Shown here piece after piece: positions 10,673-21,108 of a stretch of 64,000 nucleotides of DNA; the stretch's first letter is position 1, and the number at the start of each line of letters is the position of its first letter. The position numbers were made by a program, and so were the translations under genes. The stretch lies in the NCBI GenBank assembly GCA_029237695.1, contig CM055265.1, positions 44,881,331 to 44,945,330 of the forward strand, written 5' to 3'. Under the pieces are notes generated by a model. The model was not told where the DNA came from and made no database searches. It saw only the letters and a program-made list of their open reading frames with translations. This DNA is from Conchocele bisecta (lineage: Eukaryota > Mollusca > Bivalvia > Lucinida > Thyasiridae).

Positions 10673-11758
10673 TAATCTTTCACATAAAACTCAGGAATCC
10701 ACGAATCGTATTTTTCGGGCCAATGAAGCCACCTAACGAGTACTTCCTTCAGATTGCCTCGCTTTCGTCTTTTAAGAATCTTGTCAATACGGAATGTCGT
10801 GTTCTCGTCCACACGTATCGACTGTAATTCCTGTTCGTAAAACGTGCCCAATATAGCCTCTCCTTTCCAGTCATCCAATTTATATACGGGTACACCCTGT
10901 CGTAAATATCTGCTCTTCATTTTGAACAGTTCGCCGGTCCATTTCTGTGAATATTCTCTATCAAATACTCCTCTGACGTGAGATATTCGCACTATGTCAC
11001 CGACATCATACTTCATTTTATGATTGGGTTCATCGTCGCTGTATCAGATACTGACGTAAACGCGACTCACTTTCGTTGGTTTTCGTCACGGAAGACGGCG
11101 TTGTACCTAATGATCGGTGATTAGTATTGTTGTAACTGGTCACTATATCTGATAGAACATCTATGTATCTATACGAATTGTTCTTCAGAATGTATCTGTA
11201 TATTTTGTGTTTGATAGTTTTAATAACCCTTTCCGCGTAGTTGGCTTTCGTTTCGTTCTGGGTGACGAAATGATCAATGCCCTTATTCTTAAGGTACTTT
11301 TCCACGTCTCTGTTTGTAAATTCTGATTCTTTGTCCGTCCTGATGGACCCTGGTTGTCTCCCATCTAGGAACGTCTCAGTCATGGCTTTGGACACTTCCT
11401 TACCCGTTTTATTCTTCAGAGATTGACACCTCAGATAACGAGAAAATATGTCAATCATCACGATAACGTATTTGACGCCGTCGATATATGTAGATATATT
11501 GATCATGTCCCTCAGATCCGCGTCCCATCGGCTGTCTATACCATCAACGATCACGCGGGAACGTTTGAATTTTCTTCTGGCGTATCTGATCAATGAATAA
11601 GCCTCTTGATCTTGCAACCATTGTCGTATTTCTTGTTTCCTTATTTTAAATGTTCCCTCCGATTTCACTGTCTTGTAGAGTTTATCCGTCCCCGAGAAAC
11701 TTCCCGGGTATTTCGGATCGAAATATATAGACGACAGGTAATCTTTCCAGTCAGGCAT
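10666..11758 (-). pseudogene. Polinton integrase with C-terminal chromodomain, frameshifted
   Basis: The product would insert the element by a retroviral-type DDE integrase. The catalytic core frame (11030-11758) shows D in DSRWDADL, D in RTDKESEF and E in NETKANYAERVIK, spaced as in rve domains. The second frame (10666-11016) starts with the SH3-like region YDVGDIVRISHV ... WTGELF ... VYKLDDWKGE and ends in a chromodomain (IDKILKRRKRGN ... VRWLHWPEKYDSWIPE). A one-base frame change near 11040-11055 separates the two. Everything needed except frame continuity is present. Confidence 0.88.
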
Positions 11759-12069
11759 TATAAACTAATCCACTTAGCGAGCCTCTTCTTTTTATTGGAT
11801 CTGATCCCAGGAGGAATTAATTGATCCTTTATAGTCATGAGCCTCTTCTTTTTATTGGACCTGATCCCAGGATGAATTAATTGATCCTTCGTCGACATAG
11901 GTGTTTGAAGCTCAATCTGCAATTTGTCCTTTGCGTCCTTCTTCGGTCGTTGCCAATCGAGTTCATCAGTTTGCACAGCCTTTTCTATAACATCTCTACT
12001 AGGTGTCTCGTTGGAACGTCCAACGTATTTTTCGTAAGGTACCAGAACAGTCTTGCGTACTTCCTTCAT
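11758..12069 (-). CDS. Small conserved Polinton protein with internal duplication
   Basis: 103 residues. The start KTVLVPYEKYVGR and the P-G-I/V ... KKKR-rich end resemble a short protein that commonly lies between ATPase and integrase in invertebrate Polintons; its function is unknown. The last third is a tandem duplication of about 60 bp (11765-11895), giving two copies of the DQLIxPGIRSNKKKR segment. The stop overlaps the integrase start (TTTATAATG on the coding strand), and the start overlaps the upstream gene by 4 bases. Confidence 0.6.
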   Translation of the reverse strand: MKEVRKTVLVPYEKYVGRSNETPSRDVIEKAVQTDELDWQRPKKDAKDKLQIELQTPMSTKDQLIHPGIRSNKKKRLMTIKDQLIPPGIRSNKKKRLAKWISL

Positions 12070-12392
12070 GATAAAAGGTTATTACGTGCCGACTCGACAG
12101 ACTTGATAAGTAACACGATCACGAGGTCTCGCCCTATCAACAGTTTTTGCTTTCTATGTAGACTGACTGATTTGTCCCCGAGAGTATGTATGAACGTCTT
12201 GTGCTTTCCGAGTTCGTTTTTCCTTTTAGGATTTATCGGTAATACTCCCTCCAATAAATTGACAATAATGTCAATGAGGGACTTTAGTTGATCTATGGTA
12301 ATGGTGTCCAATAACGCTCTTCTCTGATTCCTAGATGAGGTCGTTGACATCAGTTGGAAGAATGCGACGTTCTTCTTGAATACTTTACTCAT
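12066..12392 (-). CDS. Small conserved Polinton protein
   Basis: 108 residues, helical and basic. The arrangement of NVAFFQLMSTTSSRNQRRAL, a central LLEGVLPINPKRKNELGKHK and a basic LGDKSVSLHRKQKLL matches a short protein regularly encoded beside the Polinton ATPase in animals; its biochemical role is not established. The coding strand reads TATAACAAGATG at the start. The frame is intact, unlike several neighbours. Confidence 0.62.
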   Translation of the reverse strand: MSKVFKKNVAFFQLMSTTSSRNQRRALLDTITIDQLKSLIDIIVNLLEGVLPINPKRKNELGKHKTFIHTLGDKSVSLHRKQKLLIGRDLVIVLLIKSVESARNNLLS

Positions 12393-12427
12393 CTTGTTAT
12401 AATTTCATAAGCAGACGTCTCCCCCTC

Positions 12428-13008
12428 TTATAAACTGTTAGCCACGTATTTGATGGGATCTACTGCGACGAATACGTTCGTTCTCAATCTATATTCATCC
12501 TCGGCGTAAGGAACGCTGTCGACTATTAAATATCCGAATGGGCGTTTCGTCGCGTCCTGATACGCTTCAACGAGTATACCGGACTTTCTCGGAAATATCT
12601 GACGACCTAATGTAGCGATCTGAGACATATCTCTGACGTTCTTGAACAACACGAGGTACCACGTGTTGAGAGCTATGGTACGCGCGGACTTGCCGCGACT
12701 GTAAAGGTTTTGTACTACAAATATTACGCTAATATTCTGATGATGACAGCCTCTCGTGAACAACAGTTCCATATCCGAATTCTCCACTACTCTGTGCATC
12801 AGGTCGTCTAAAACGATAAGTCCTTGTTCGCCGTCGGTAAATTCGTCGATTTCAGACCGATTTGGAAGTCCTTGATGTCCTACATTCCATCTAGATTCTT
12901 TAGTAATCGTACGATCCAATGAGTCTTTCCGACTCCCGTAGGACCGACCACACAAATACTGGAGCGAGGCTCAAACGGAGTTAAACTCTCGGCTTTCCAC
13001 CAGTCCAT
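12428..13008 (-). pseudogene. Polinton packaging ATPase (FtsK/A32-like), frameshifted and probably shortened
   Basis: This ATPase class pumps genomes into capsids. It starts at the ATG at 13008; Walker A (GPTGVGKT) is readable on the coding strand at about 12945-12920. Walker B (GLIVLDDL) and the following sensor region (TRGCHHQNISVIFVVQNLY) lie in a different frame (12428-12955). Between Walker A and the EIDEFTDG block before Walker B, family members carry about 30 more residues than fit here, so a small deletion probably accompanies the frame change. The C-terminal half to the stop at 12428 looks intact. Confidence 0.85.
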
Positions 13009-13086
13009 ATTTAACAGTCATTCGGTATATAGTCTATCTATAAGTTTTTTCACGCCCTCTATCACAGTAATGGTGGTATATGGGTT

Positions 13087-13368
13087 CTACAATTTCTTCA
13101 AGTTGGGATTAGGTAAAGCGTGACCTATACAACTGCTCAATAAACTGATCCAAAGTTCCGTAGACCCATTTTGTAATGACAGATTCGTTATTGAAGCGAT
13201 GATTATAATGTACACTATTATCATCTGACAAATGTATGAAATTTCCTCCCGTGGGACACGTGTTCCTAATAAATGCCAACGTTCTTCGTTAACAGATGCA
13301 TCAACATTAGGTTTAGGGAAACTTATACCTTCTTCTAACAAGGTTTCAGAAGCGTTTGTTTCCGTCAT
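13087..13368 (-). CDS. Small single-span membrane protein of the Polinton cluster
   Basis: 93 residues. After an acidic N-terminus, the block TRVPREEISYICQMIIVYIIIIASITNLSL forms a transmembrane helix, followed by LWISLLSSCIGHALPNPNLKKL. I recognise this arrangement from small uncharacterised proteins next to the ATPase in mollusc Polintons. The function is unknown; a membrane or capsid-vesicle role would be speculation. The frame is intact and the coding strand carries TATATATTATAATC upstream of the ATG. Confidence 0.62.
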   Translation of the reverse strand: MTETNASETLLEEGISFPKPNVDASVNEERWHLLGTRVPREEISYICQMIIVYIIIIASITNLSLQNGSTELWISLLSSCIGHALPNPNLKKL

Positions 13369-13379
13369 ACTTGAGATTA

Positions 13380-13874
13380 TAATATATAGCGACTGAAAAC
13401 TTCTTCTTCTTCTTATGTACTTTCAAATAGTATACACAAGAACAATATGTCCCTACTCTTATATAATCATGTAAACATTACTTTATTGAGTTATTCCTAA
13501 CACCAAGAGGTCACTCTGCACACATCGTAAGAGAGATGTGCTCAGGCTTGTGGCTGAGATGCTGCATTACCCTCTTTGCCCCTCATGACATAAACATACG
13601 TGGTATAAACATACGTGTCATAAACAAGAACATACATGACATAAAAAATAATGTCAAATTACTTGTATAACAAAAACATAAACAACAGTAACATCAGTAT
13701 ACATATGGTACAGTATCATAGTGTTTTTTTTGTATTGCCCATCTTTTGATGACCATGTATGGCTTCTTTTAGTGTCCCATATTTTGGTGACCATGTATGG
13801 CGTCTTTTTGTGTGGCTTTTTTCATTATCATGACATAAACATACGTGGTATAAACAACAACAATAATTACAACA
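13380..13874. other. Intergenic stretch with local duplications
   Basis: There is no gene. A phrase from the polymerase end (AACATCAGTATTCGTATGGTACAG near 13870) is echoed at about 13690, and GACCATGTATGGC and ACATAAACATACGTGG each occur twice. The polymerase 3' end has been duplicated and degraded here. Confidence 0.5.
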
Positions 13875-14606
13875 TCAGTATTCGTATGGTACAGTGTCGA
13901 AGTTTTCTAGTCTTCGACGTTTAGTGTATACCATCCGATACGTCTTCTCTTCTTCTCTATTGTATAGTTTACGTTTTCGTTTGTCTCTGCATATTTTTTT
14001 AGGATTCTTCACGACGATGGTTGGTCGACTCTTCGCGTCTGTCACTATGTGTCTTAATGGGGCAAAGTTAATAAGTTTGCTATTTGTAAAGGTTAAGGTA
14101 AATCCTCTCACTTTACACGTTTCATTGTTCGTACTGGTTTTATAGGCGTAGTTTTTCGGCCCTCCCGACACGTACTCCGTAATGTGCTCGCCTCCGTCTA
14201 GTTCGTCCGTCAATTCGCCGAGGTAATCTCCCAATGGTGGGTCGTATTCACCGGGTTGACTCACATATATGACGGAGTCCGTGTCGTAGTAGAGGACCAT
14301 CCTGTCTAGTTCTTCCAATACGCTATATAACTTCAATCTGGCCCAACATGTAGTAAATGTTGCCAGGTATATATTGTTTTATTGTCATCCGGAGTGCAGT
14401 CTTTTTTGTAAGTCCATTCTAATTGATCGTATCGTTCGATACAATATGGAAGTTTTGTACTTCTTTAGTTTGATCGGTGATGGTCTGGAAGAACTCATCT
14501 ACTTCAATTTCGTTGTAAAAGTTAGTTTGTCTCATGTTGAGTCTCTGGCTAAACTTTCCCCACAGGTGTTGCTGATCAATTTTCCGGGATAGCTGCGCAT
14601 AATTGC
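13875..14606 (-). pseudogene. Protein-primed family B DNA polymerase of the Polinton, C-terminal remnant
   Basis: The end of the polymerase palm and thumb is present. Motif C (YYDTDSVIYV) lies in the 13875-14336 frame, followed by KNYAYKT and LRHIVTDAK, then a basic tail to the stop at 13875. Upstream, to about 14606, family-like pieces remain in other frames: LWGKFSQRL and a KLYSVLEEL approach, with a TAG and at least two frame changes. The exonuclease domain and most of the palm, which should continue beyond 14606, are missing. An LTR fragment begins about 115 bp further on. Confidence 0.85.
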
Positions 14607-14720
14607 GTTAAAATGTTCTTACCCGATTCAGTGCATCCCATCCAAATAGCAGGTGCATGTGACGTACTATACCCACCGTGTAAAAGTATGATAGACATTC
14701 CATTGTTAAATAACATAGGT

Positions 14721-14862
14721 TGGTGCTTGCTGGAGAATAAAGAACGTCTTTACGACTTCGCCTTACAGGTACGTGGTAACATATTATAGTATTATGTATG
14801 TTTTATGTAGAAAATGCCAAACTGCAATACTGTGCATATACTTTCAATATTCACATTATTTC
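14721..14862 (+). mobile_element. LTR retroelement fragment (3' part of an LTR)
   Basis: About 140 bp match 21410-21550: TGGTGCTTGCTGGAGAATAAAG, then CTTACAGGTACGTGG and onward to TTCACATTA. The U3 part with the TATA box is absent. Its position beside the broken polymerase suggests that retroelement insertion or recombination removed the rest of that gene. Confidence 0.6.
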
Positions 14863-14869
14863 AGCTAGA

Positions 14870-15115
14870 TATACATGTTAGGCATACGTATAACCGCAGA
14901 TTTAGCTGCAACCCATTTGCTAGTAAAATATTATATGGTGCATTGCATGATACATTATATGTATCTGGTTCATGTTCAGTCCTCGTGACGTTGTTATTTT
15001 GTATTCAATCCATGATATTCTCTATTGTTTAATTCATATATCGGAAGATGGCTTATAGCAAAATAATCGTGTGTAGATGTGTCCGATTTAGGTGTTATAT
15101 GATTCGCATATAAAG
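14870..15115. other. Short AT-rich stretch, no gene seen
   Basis: No conserved frame or repeat end was recognised between the LTR fragment and the tandem array. Confidence 0.4.
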
Positions 15116-15117
15116 TA

Positions 15118-17622
15118 TTATTATACCCACTTTTTTTGTAAAAAAAAACGGGTATATTGTTTTCGTCACGGGTGTCCGTCCGTCCGTACGTCCGTACGTC
15201 CGTCCGTACGTCCGTCACGTTTCTTGTAACTCGAAAAACTTTTTCACCTTCATACCTACGCGCCTGATATTTGGTATGTAGCTTCGTTATCATGTGCAGA
15301 TGCGCAAAGTGAATTTGGATTTTTGATCCGACCCTCCATCATGGATTATCTCCCCCTTTCGGACTCAGAATTTCCCATTTTCTCCTCGTAACTCGAAAAA
15401 CTTTTTCACCTTCATACCTACGCGCCTGATATTTGGTATGTAGCTTCGTTATCATGTGCAGATGCGCAAAGTGAATTTGGATTTTTGATCCGACCCTCCA
15501 TCATGGATTACTCTCTACGGACTCAGAATTTCCCATGTCCCTCGTAACTCAGACTTTTTCACCTTCATACCTACTCGCCAGTGCCAGTATAAATGTGCCA
15601 GTGTATGATATTATCTAATTTATTATACCCACTTTTTTTGTAAAAAAAAACGGGTATATTGTTTTCGTCACGGGTGTCCGTCCGTCCGTACGTCCGTACG
15701 TCCGTACGTCCGTCCGTACGTCCGTCACGTTTCTTGTAACTCGAAAAACTTTTTCACCTTCATACCTACGCGCCTGATATTTGGTATGTAGCTTCGTTAT
15801 CATGTGCAGATGCGCAAAGTGAATTTGGATTTTTGATCCGACCCTCCATTCATGGATTATTCTCCCCCTTTCGGACTCAGAATTTCCCATTTTCTCCTCG
15901 TAATCGAAAAACTTTTTCCACCTTCATACCTACGCGCCTGATATTTGGTATGTAGCTTCGTTATCATGTGCAGATGCGCAAAGTGAATTTGGATTTTTGA
16001 TCCGACCCTCCATCATGGATTATCTCCCCCTTTCGGACTCAGAATTTCCCATTTTCTCCTCGTAATCTCGAAAAACTTTTTCACCTTCATACCTACGCGC
16101 CTGATATTTGGTATGAGCTTCGTTATCATGTGCAGATGCGCAAAGTGAATTTGGATTTTTGATCCGACCCTCCATCATGGATTATCTTTTCCCCCCTTTT
16201 CGGACTCAGAATTTCCCATTTTTCCCTCGTAACTCGAAAAACTTTTTCACAAACTTCATACTACGCGCCAGTGCCAGTATAAAATGTGCCAGTGTATGAT
16301 TTATTCTAATTTCCCTTATACCCACTTTTTTTGTAAAAAAAAATCGGGTATATTGTTTTCGTTCAGGGTGTCCGTCCGTCGTACGTCCGTACGTCCGTAC
16401 GTCCGTCCGTACGTCCGTCACGTCTTGTAACTCGAAAAACTTTTTCAACCTTATTCATACCTACGCGCCTGATATTTGGTATGTAGCTTCGTTATCATGT
16501 GCAGATGCGCAAAGTGAATTTGGATTTTTGATCCGACCTCCCTATCATGATTATCTCCCCCTTTCGGACTCAGAATTTCCCATTTTTTTTTTTTCCTCGT
16601 AACTCGAAAAACTTTTTCCACCTTCATACCTACGCGCCTGATATTTGGTATGTTTAGCTTCGTTATCATGTGCAGTGCGCAAGTGAATTTGGGATTTTTG
16701 ATCCGACCCTCCAATCATGGATTATCTCCCCCTTTCGGACTCAGAAATTTTCCCATTTTCTCCTCTGTAACTCGAAAAACTTTTTTACCTTCATAAACCT
16801 ACGCGCCTGATATTTGGTATGTACCTTCGTTATCATGTGCAGATGCGCAAAAGTGAATTTGGATTTTTTGATCCGACCCTCCATCATGGATTATCTCCCC
16901 CTTTCGGACTCAGAATTTCCCCATTTTTCCTCGTAACTCGAAAAACTTTTTCACCTTCATACCTACGCGCCTGATATTTGGTATGTAGCTTCGTTATCAT
17001 GTGCAGATGCGCAAAGTGAATTTGGATTTTTGATCCGACCCTACCATCATGGATTATCTCCCCCACCCCTTTCGGACTCAGAATTTCCCATTTTCTCCTC
17101 GTAACTCGAAAAACTTTTTCTCCTTCATACCTACGCGCCTGATATTGGTATGTAGCTTCGTTATCATTGTGCAGATTGCGCAAAGTGAATTTGGATTTTT
17201 GATCCGACCCTCCATCATGGATTATCTCCCCCTTTCGGACTCAGAATTTCCCATTTTTTTTCCTCGTAACTCGAAAAACTTTTTCACCTTCATACCTACG
17301 CGCCTGATATTTATAGTATGTACCTTCGTTATGTGCAGATGCGCAAAGTGAATTCCCATTTTTGATCCGACCCTCCATCATCGATTACCTCCCCCTTTCC
17401 GACTCAGAATTTCCCATTTTTTCATTTTTCCTTGTAACTCGAAAAACTTTTTCACCTTCATACCTACGCGCCTCATATTTGCTATGTAGCTTCGTTATCA
17501 TGTGCACATGCGCAAAGTGAATTCGGATTTTTTATCCGACCCTCCATCATGGATTACTTCCCCCTTTCGGACTTAGCATTTGGGGAAAGTGGGTATATTG
17601 CGATGGCGCGCCATCGACTTTT
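15118..17622. repeat. Higher-order tandem array inside a TATACCCACTT-ended element
   Basis: About 14 units of 160-170 bp, starting near 15226, 15389, 15543, 15735, 15899, 16066, 16228, 16427, 16599, 16768, 16931, 17100, 17268 and 17434. Each begins CTCGAAAAACTTTTTCACC and includes GATATTTGGTATGTAGC and CGACCCTCCATCATGG. Three leaders beginning TATACCCACTTTTTTTG and running into GTCCGTCCGTACG repeats occur at about 15120, 15624 and 16317, so the array has a higher-order structure. Two of the three blocks end at GTGCCAGTGTATGAT. The last block ends GTGGGTATATTGCGATGGCGCGCC, the inverse of the leader. A single, unexpanded copy lies at 29322-29588. Open frames here are repeat translations. Confidence 0.85.
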
Positions 17623-17705
17623 TCTAGTTTCAGAGTAATCTTGTATGGTGTTATATTGGATACATGTATGTTTAACATTGCGTTCTTTAATAATGTATAC
17701 TCATG

Positions 17706-17766
17706 ATCACACATTCGCTGGTGCTTGCTGGAGAATAAAGAACATCTTTACGACTTCGCCTTACAG
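17706..17766 (+). other. Retroelement leader (R-U5-like) upstream of the envelope gene
   Basis: This 60 bp matches the LTR at 21397-21457. Homology starts 30 bp downstream of the TATATAA of that LTR, where transcription should start. It ends at CTTACAG/GTAC, exactly where the LTR copies carry the strong splice-donor consensus CAG/GTACGT. The best reading is a first exon joined directly to the envelope exon. Confidence 0.55.
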
Positions 17767-17976
17767 GTACATCCTGGTACCTCGAGCGAGTTGCCTCTAC
17801 CCCCCATACGAGACCGTAATTCCCCCACGGATCCAAGCTGATCATAATTGGTGGTTGAACCGGGCTTCGTTAGAACAAGAGAACAAGACGTTTATGCCGA
17901 CGGGAGGAGCACCTGTAAACAGGCCTACGACACGTAGTGCAACACAGAGAGCGAAGACACTACACACAGGCGAATT
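17767..17976 (+). other. Envelope 5' region, possible polymerase tail
   Basis: A frame open to 18007 ends with PTGGAPVNRPTTRSATQRAK, the kind of Pro/Thr/Arg-rich tail seen at the end of retroelement polyproteins, and it overlaps the envelope start. No protease, reverse transcriptase or integrase motif is present, so at most the last few codons of pol remain. Confidence 0.35.
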
Positions 17977-20375
17977 ATGGCGGTTATACCACTCCTTCTG
18001 TTCCTGACCATACAAATCGTGGCCTCAGAGAAAGTGCACCCTCGCCTCAACTATGGTGTTGTATTCACAAAAGAACACGATATTTCGCTAACAGCGGATC
18101 ACTGGACACATACATTCATGCTTCCACTGCCGGTACTTCGTGCAAGTACAAAAGTGTTTCCAAATTGCACATGTAGAAACGTTCAGGATGCATTAAAACA
18201 TATATATACCGTACACTACCAATCACCCACCTATTTCAATTCAACTATGGAGCAGATTTTTAACCTGTTACCCAATCACAAATTTGTTCCTTCTAACCGA
18301 AATCGAAGGTCTTTGCTACCTTTCATTGGTTCGATTTCGAAATCACTATTTGGCTTAGCGACTTCTGATGATCTTGTGCAGTTAACTAGATATGTAGATG
18401 CTTCTCAAATTCGTACTCAAAATCTGTCCAAGACATTTAACCACCAGGTGGAATTGTTGTCCTCATTTATATCAATTACGGACAGCAGAATAAAAAATGC
18501 TGTGAACGGTATTCATAGTAATCATGACGCGTTGCTCCGTTTGGAATCGGATTTTAATGCCAAGTACAGCATTATGCGTGATACCAACAACGTTCTATTT
18601 TCGACACTGATTGATCAAATGGGTCATAGTACACAGCTTCAAATAAGCTTTCAGAATATGTACACAGGCATCCTTAATCTTCTGCAGGGAAAACTTTCAC
18701 CACATGATACTATGGCAGACATACTGTTCCACATTCAGAAACAGTTATTACATAAACACCATTTCAGGTTAGTACATATAGATCCATTATTTTATTATGT
18801 ACAAGCTGATTTCATATTTCTACGACATAACAATAATATATTCATTTCTATCAAATTCCCAATATCACCTCTACCAGATCCCATTAACCTTTATCGCATA
18901 CTGTCCTTTCCGGTACCTATTGTTCAGAACTCTACACGAACATCTCAGCTGCTGAACCTCCCATCGTACATTGCTACCAGCCGGGATGGTCAATATTATG
19001 CTGAACTATCGGATGGAAATTTTGAACAATGCTCTTTGTACAAAACATACATACACTGTCCTTTTAGACTGCCGCTTACGTCCGTTAATTCTCCAAGTTG
19101 CCATCTCGCACTATGGCAAGGAAATAAAACCATGGTCCAGGCCAAATGCGATTTTCGATTTATTCATAACAGCATGGAACCAACCATTCGGCAGCTGAAC
19201 AGTTCACAATTTTTGATATACAATACTTCGGAAATAACAGTCTCAAATACTCAAATGACGTTATTTCTGGGGGTTTTTTTTGCATATTGACAATACTGTG
19301 CCGTTGTTCAATCACAACTCAGACATACCATTTTCCGGAACGTTGGAACGGTTGTCACAATCACCCACATAATGTTTCGAAATTACATCCTGTAAATTTA
19401 GCCTTACTTCAGGAATATTTCGATGACAAGGATCTTACACACATCCTTGCCAACTCATCGTGCTCATCACCTCTGGATATCAAGGTCCCGAAATTTAAGT
19501 TTTTCAAACACAACTTTTCAGAGTTGATGGCGAATGACCGTAAAGACCATCTAAGTTTAACAAAATTGGTCCAACTAGCCAAAAATGATCAAACGATATT
19601 CGAGTCATTATCGGATCCTATTCTAGATGGACGACTTTATGCACCTCAAACGTTCTCTACTGAATTGATAATGTCCATGTCATCATTGGTTACAGCAGCA
19701 TTGTCGTTGCTAGCATGTGTAGTATTGTTATATAAATACAAGGTACTAGCCGCCGCACTTGTACTTACACACAATGTGACCGATGTCCATGGTATACCCG
19801 TTACTCTCCCCTCATTCCATTACACAGATATCATATCTAAACAAAAACACACTACCATCTCACCAACCATACCACCATATTACGTACACACTTCATCTGC
19901 ATCAGACGTATTCAACATGATCGTGCTTATCTCACTAATTATCCTACTTTACAAATTACTACGACGCAACAGACATTCCAGTCTGGTACTCGAGATCACA
20001 AACGGGCAAGACTGTGCTACATACAACATCATGTCCCTTCCAACTTGCGTCCAGAACATAAGGTTTACTGGGAATACATACTTGGAGTCAATTACCCTTT
20101 CAGGTATATTAATGCCCAAACTCATTTTAGATTTGGGGGACTTCAACATAACACATAATGACTCTAAACAGTCATTCCGGCCCCATTCCGAGATGTATAT
20201 GAACCATCTGGATGCATATAGATTTCGGAAAATATTGCATACACCATTTGCAGCCCATCTCTTGGTACATCATCACTCATTTGCCATTCCGGTCTCCATT
20301 CACCCACATTCCACTACATCAGATGATAACTCTATCCAAGACACTTCAACGTCCATATACCCACACATTGCTTAA
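17977..20375 (+). pseudogene. env: Retroelement envelope glycoprotein of baculovirus-F/errantivirus type, one frameshift
   Basis: This family mediates membrane fusion for LTR retroelements of gypsy/errantivirus type. The first frame (17977-19290) has a signal peptide (residues 1-17), a CTC motif near residue 64, a furin-type site RNRR at residues 108-111, and then a fusion-peptide-like SLLPFIGSISKSLFG. Helical heptad-like sequence and many N-glycosylation sites follow. A run of eight T at about 19274-19281 precedes a frame change. The rest of the ectodomain and a hydrophobic anchor (LVTAALSLLACVVLLYKY), then a second hydrophobic segment (MIVLISLIILLYKL), continue in 19287-20375, which lacks its own ATG. 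The indel in the T run could be an assembly error. Otherwise the gene looks young. No gag or pol accompanies it. Confidence 0.8.
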
Positions 20376-21108
20376 TGTAACGTACGACATATTCGAAAGT
20401 TCATACATTCAACATGTACTTTGTTAATGACTCGTGCCAGTCCATTGAACGTCGTCGAGTGGTGGGTGAGCGTCAGGTACTTTAATTCTATATGTTCGAT
20501 GCCTTGTGATACGTGTGTTGTTCTGGATCTTTAGTTGACACTATACTGAGCTTCAGTTTCAGATAGGGGTATTGATTCCATACCATTCGATATACATGTG
20601 TGAACAATATACGGTACATTGTGTCACTGTGGATTTTACAAGAAGTGTTTTACTGTGGACACACATTTATTCTTTTAAGACCATGGTCATACAGCACCAT
20701 GTGCATATTAAATTCCGTATGATAATAGTGACACTATACGTGAACATTGTTGATGTAGGATTCTTCCGTATTCAAATGGAATTTCAACGTACATTCATTA
20801 TTCATAAGCAGTGCAGAAAAAGAAGAACCATGGACTCCAGACCATACTAGTATGATAGAACCATGTTCAATATATACGGGAAGTACTCGTATAATCATGT
20901 GTGTTATTATATATTTCACATTATGGTGTTATTTTGTTTTTCTCATTATGCTAGCTAATAATCATTATGGAATGTGTACATATTACTATTATGTCAACTG
21001 TACTAATGCAAAACATGTTTATGTTAGTGTTGTTTGCTATTGTATTCGTGTTGTATTGATATTATGATATTGTGATGGGGTCATCACTTTTTTGTTCACT
21101 GGGAGGAT
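20376..21108. other. Retroelement 3' untranslated region
   Basis: AT-rich sequence between the envelope stop and the LTR, with no recognisable protein. A purine-rich stretch (CACTGGGAGGAT) directly before 21109 could be the plus-strand primer tract. Confidence 0.45.

Noticed and set aside
11016..11030. A separate chromodomain gene starting at 11016
   Set aside because: The sequence just upstream continues the integrase C-terminal domain in the same frame; a frameshift in one gene is simpler.
14994..17351. Several 80-100 residue frames with TDVRTDVRTYGRTD and KYQARRYEGEKVFRVTR segments
   Set aside because: Translations of the tandem array and its GTCCGTCC leader, interrupted at random by unit variants.
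17775..17795. TGGTACCTCGAGCGAG as a tRNA primer-binding site
   Set aside because: It begins with TGG, but I could not match it to a known tRNA 3' end, and the spliced-leader reading explains the position better.
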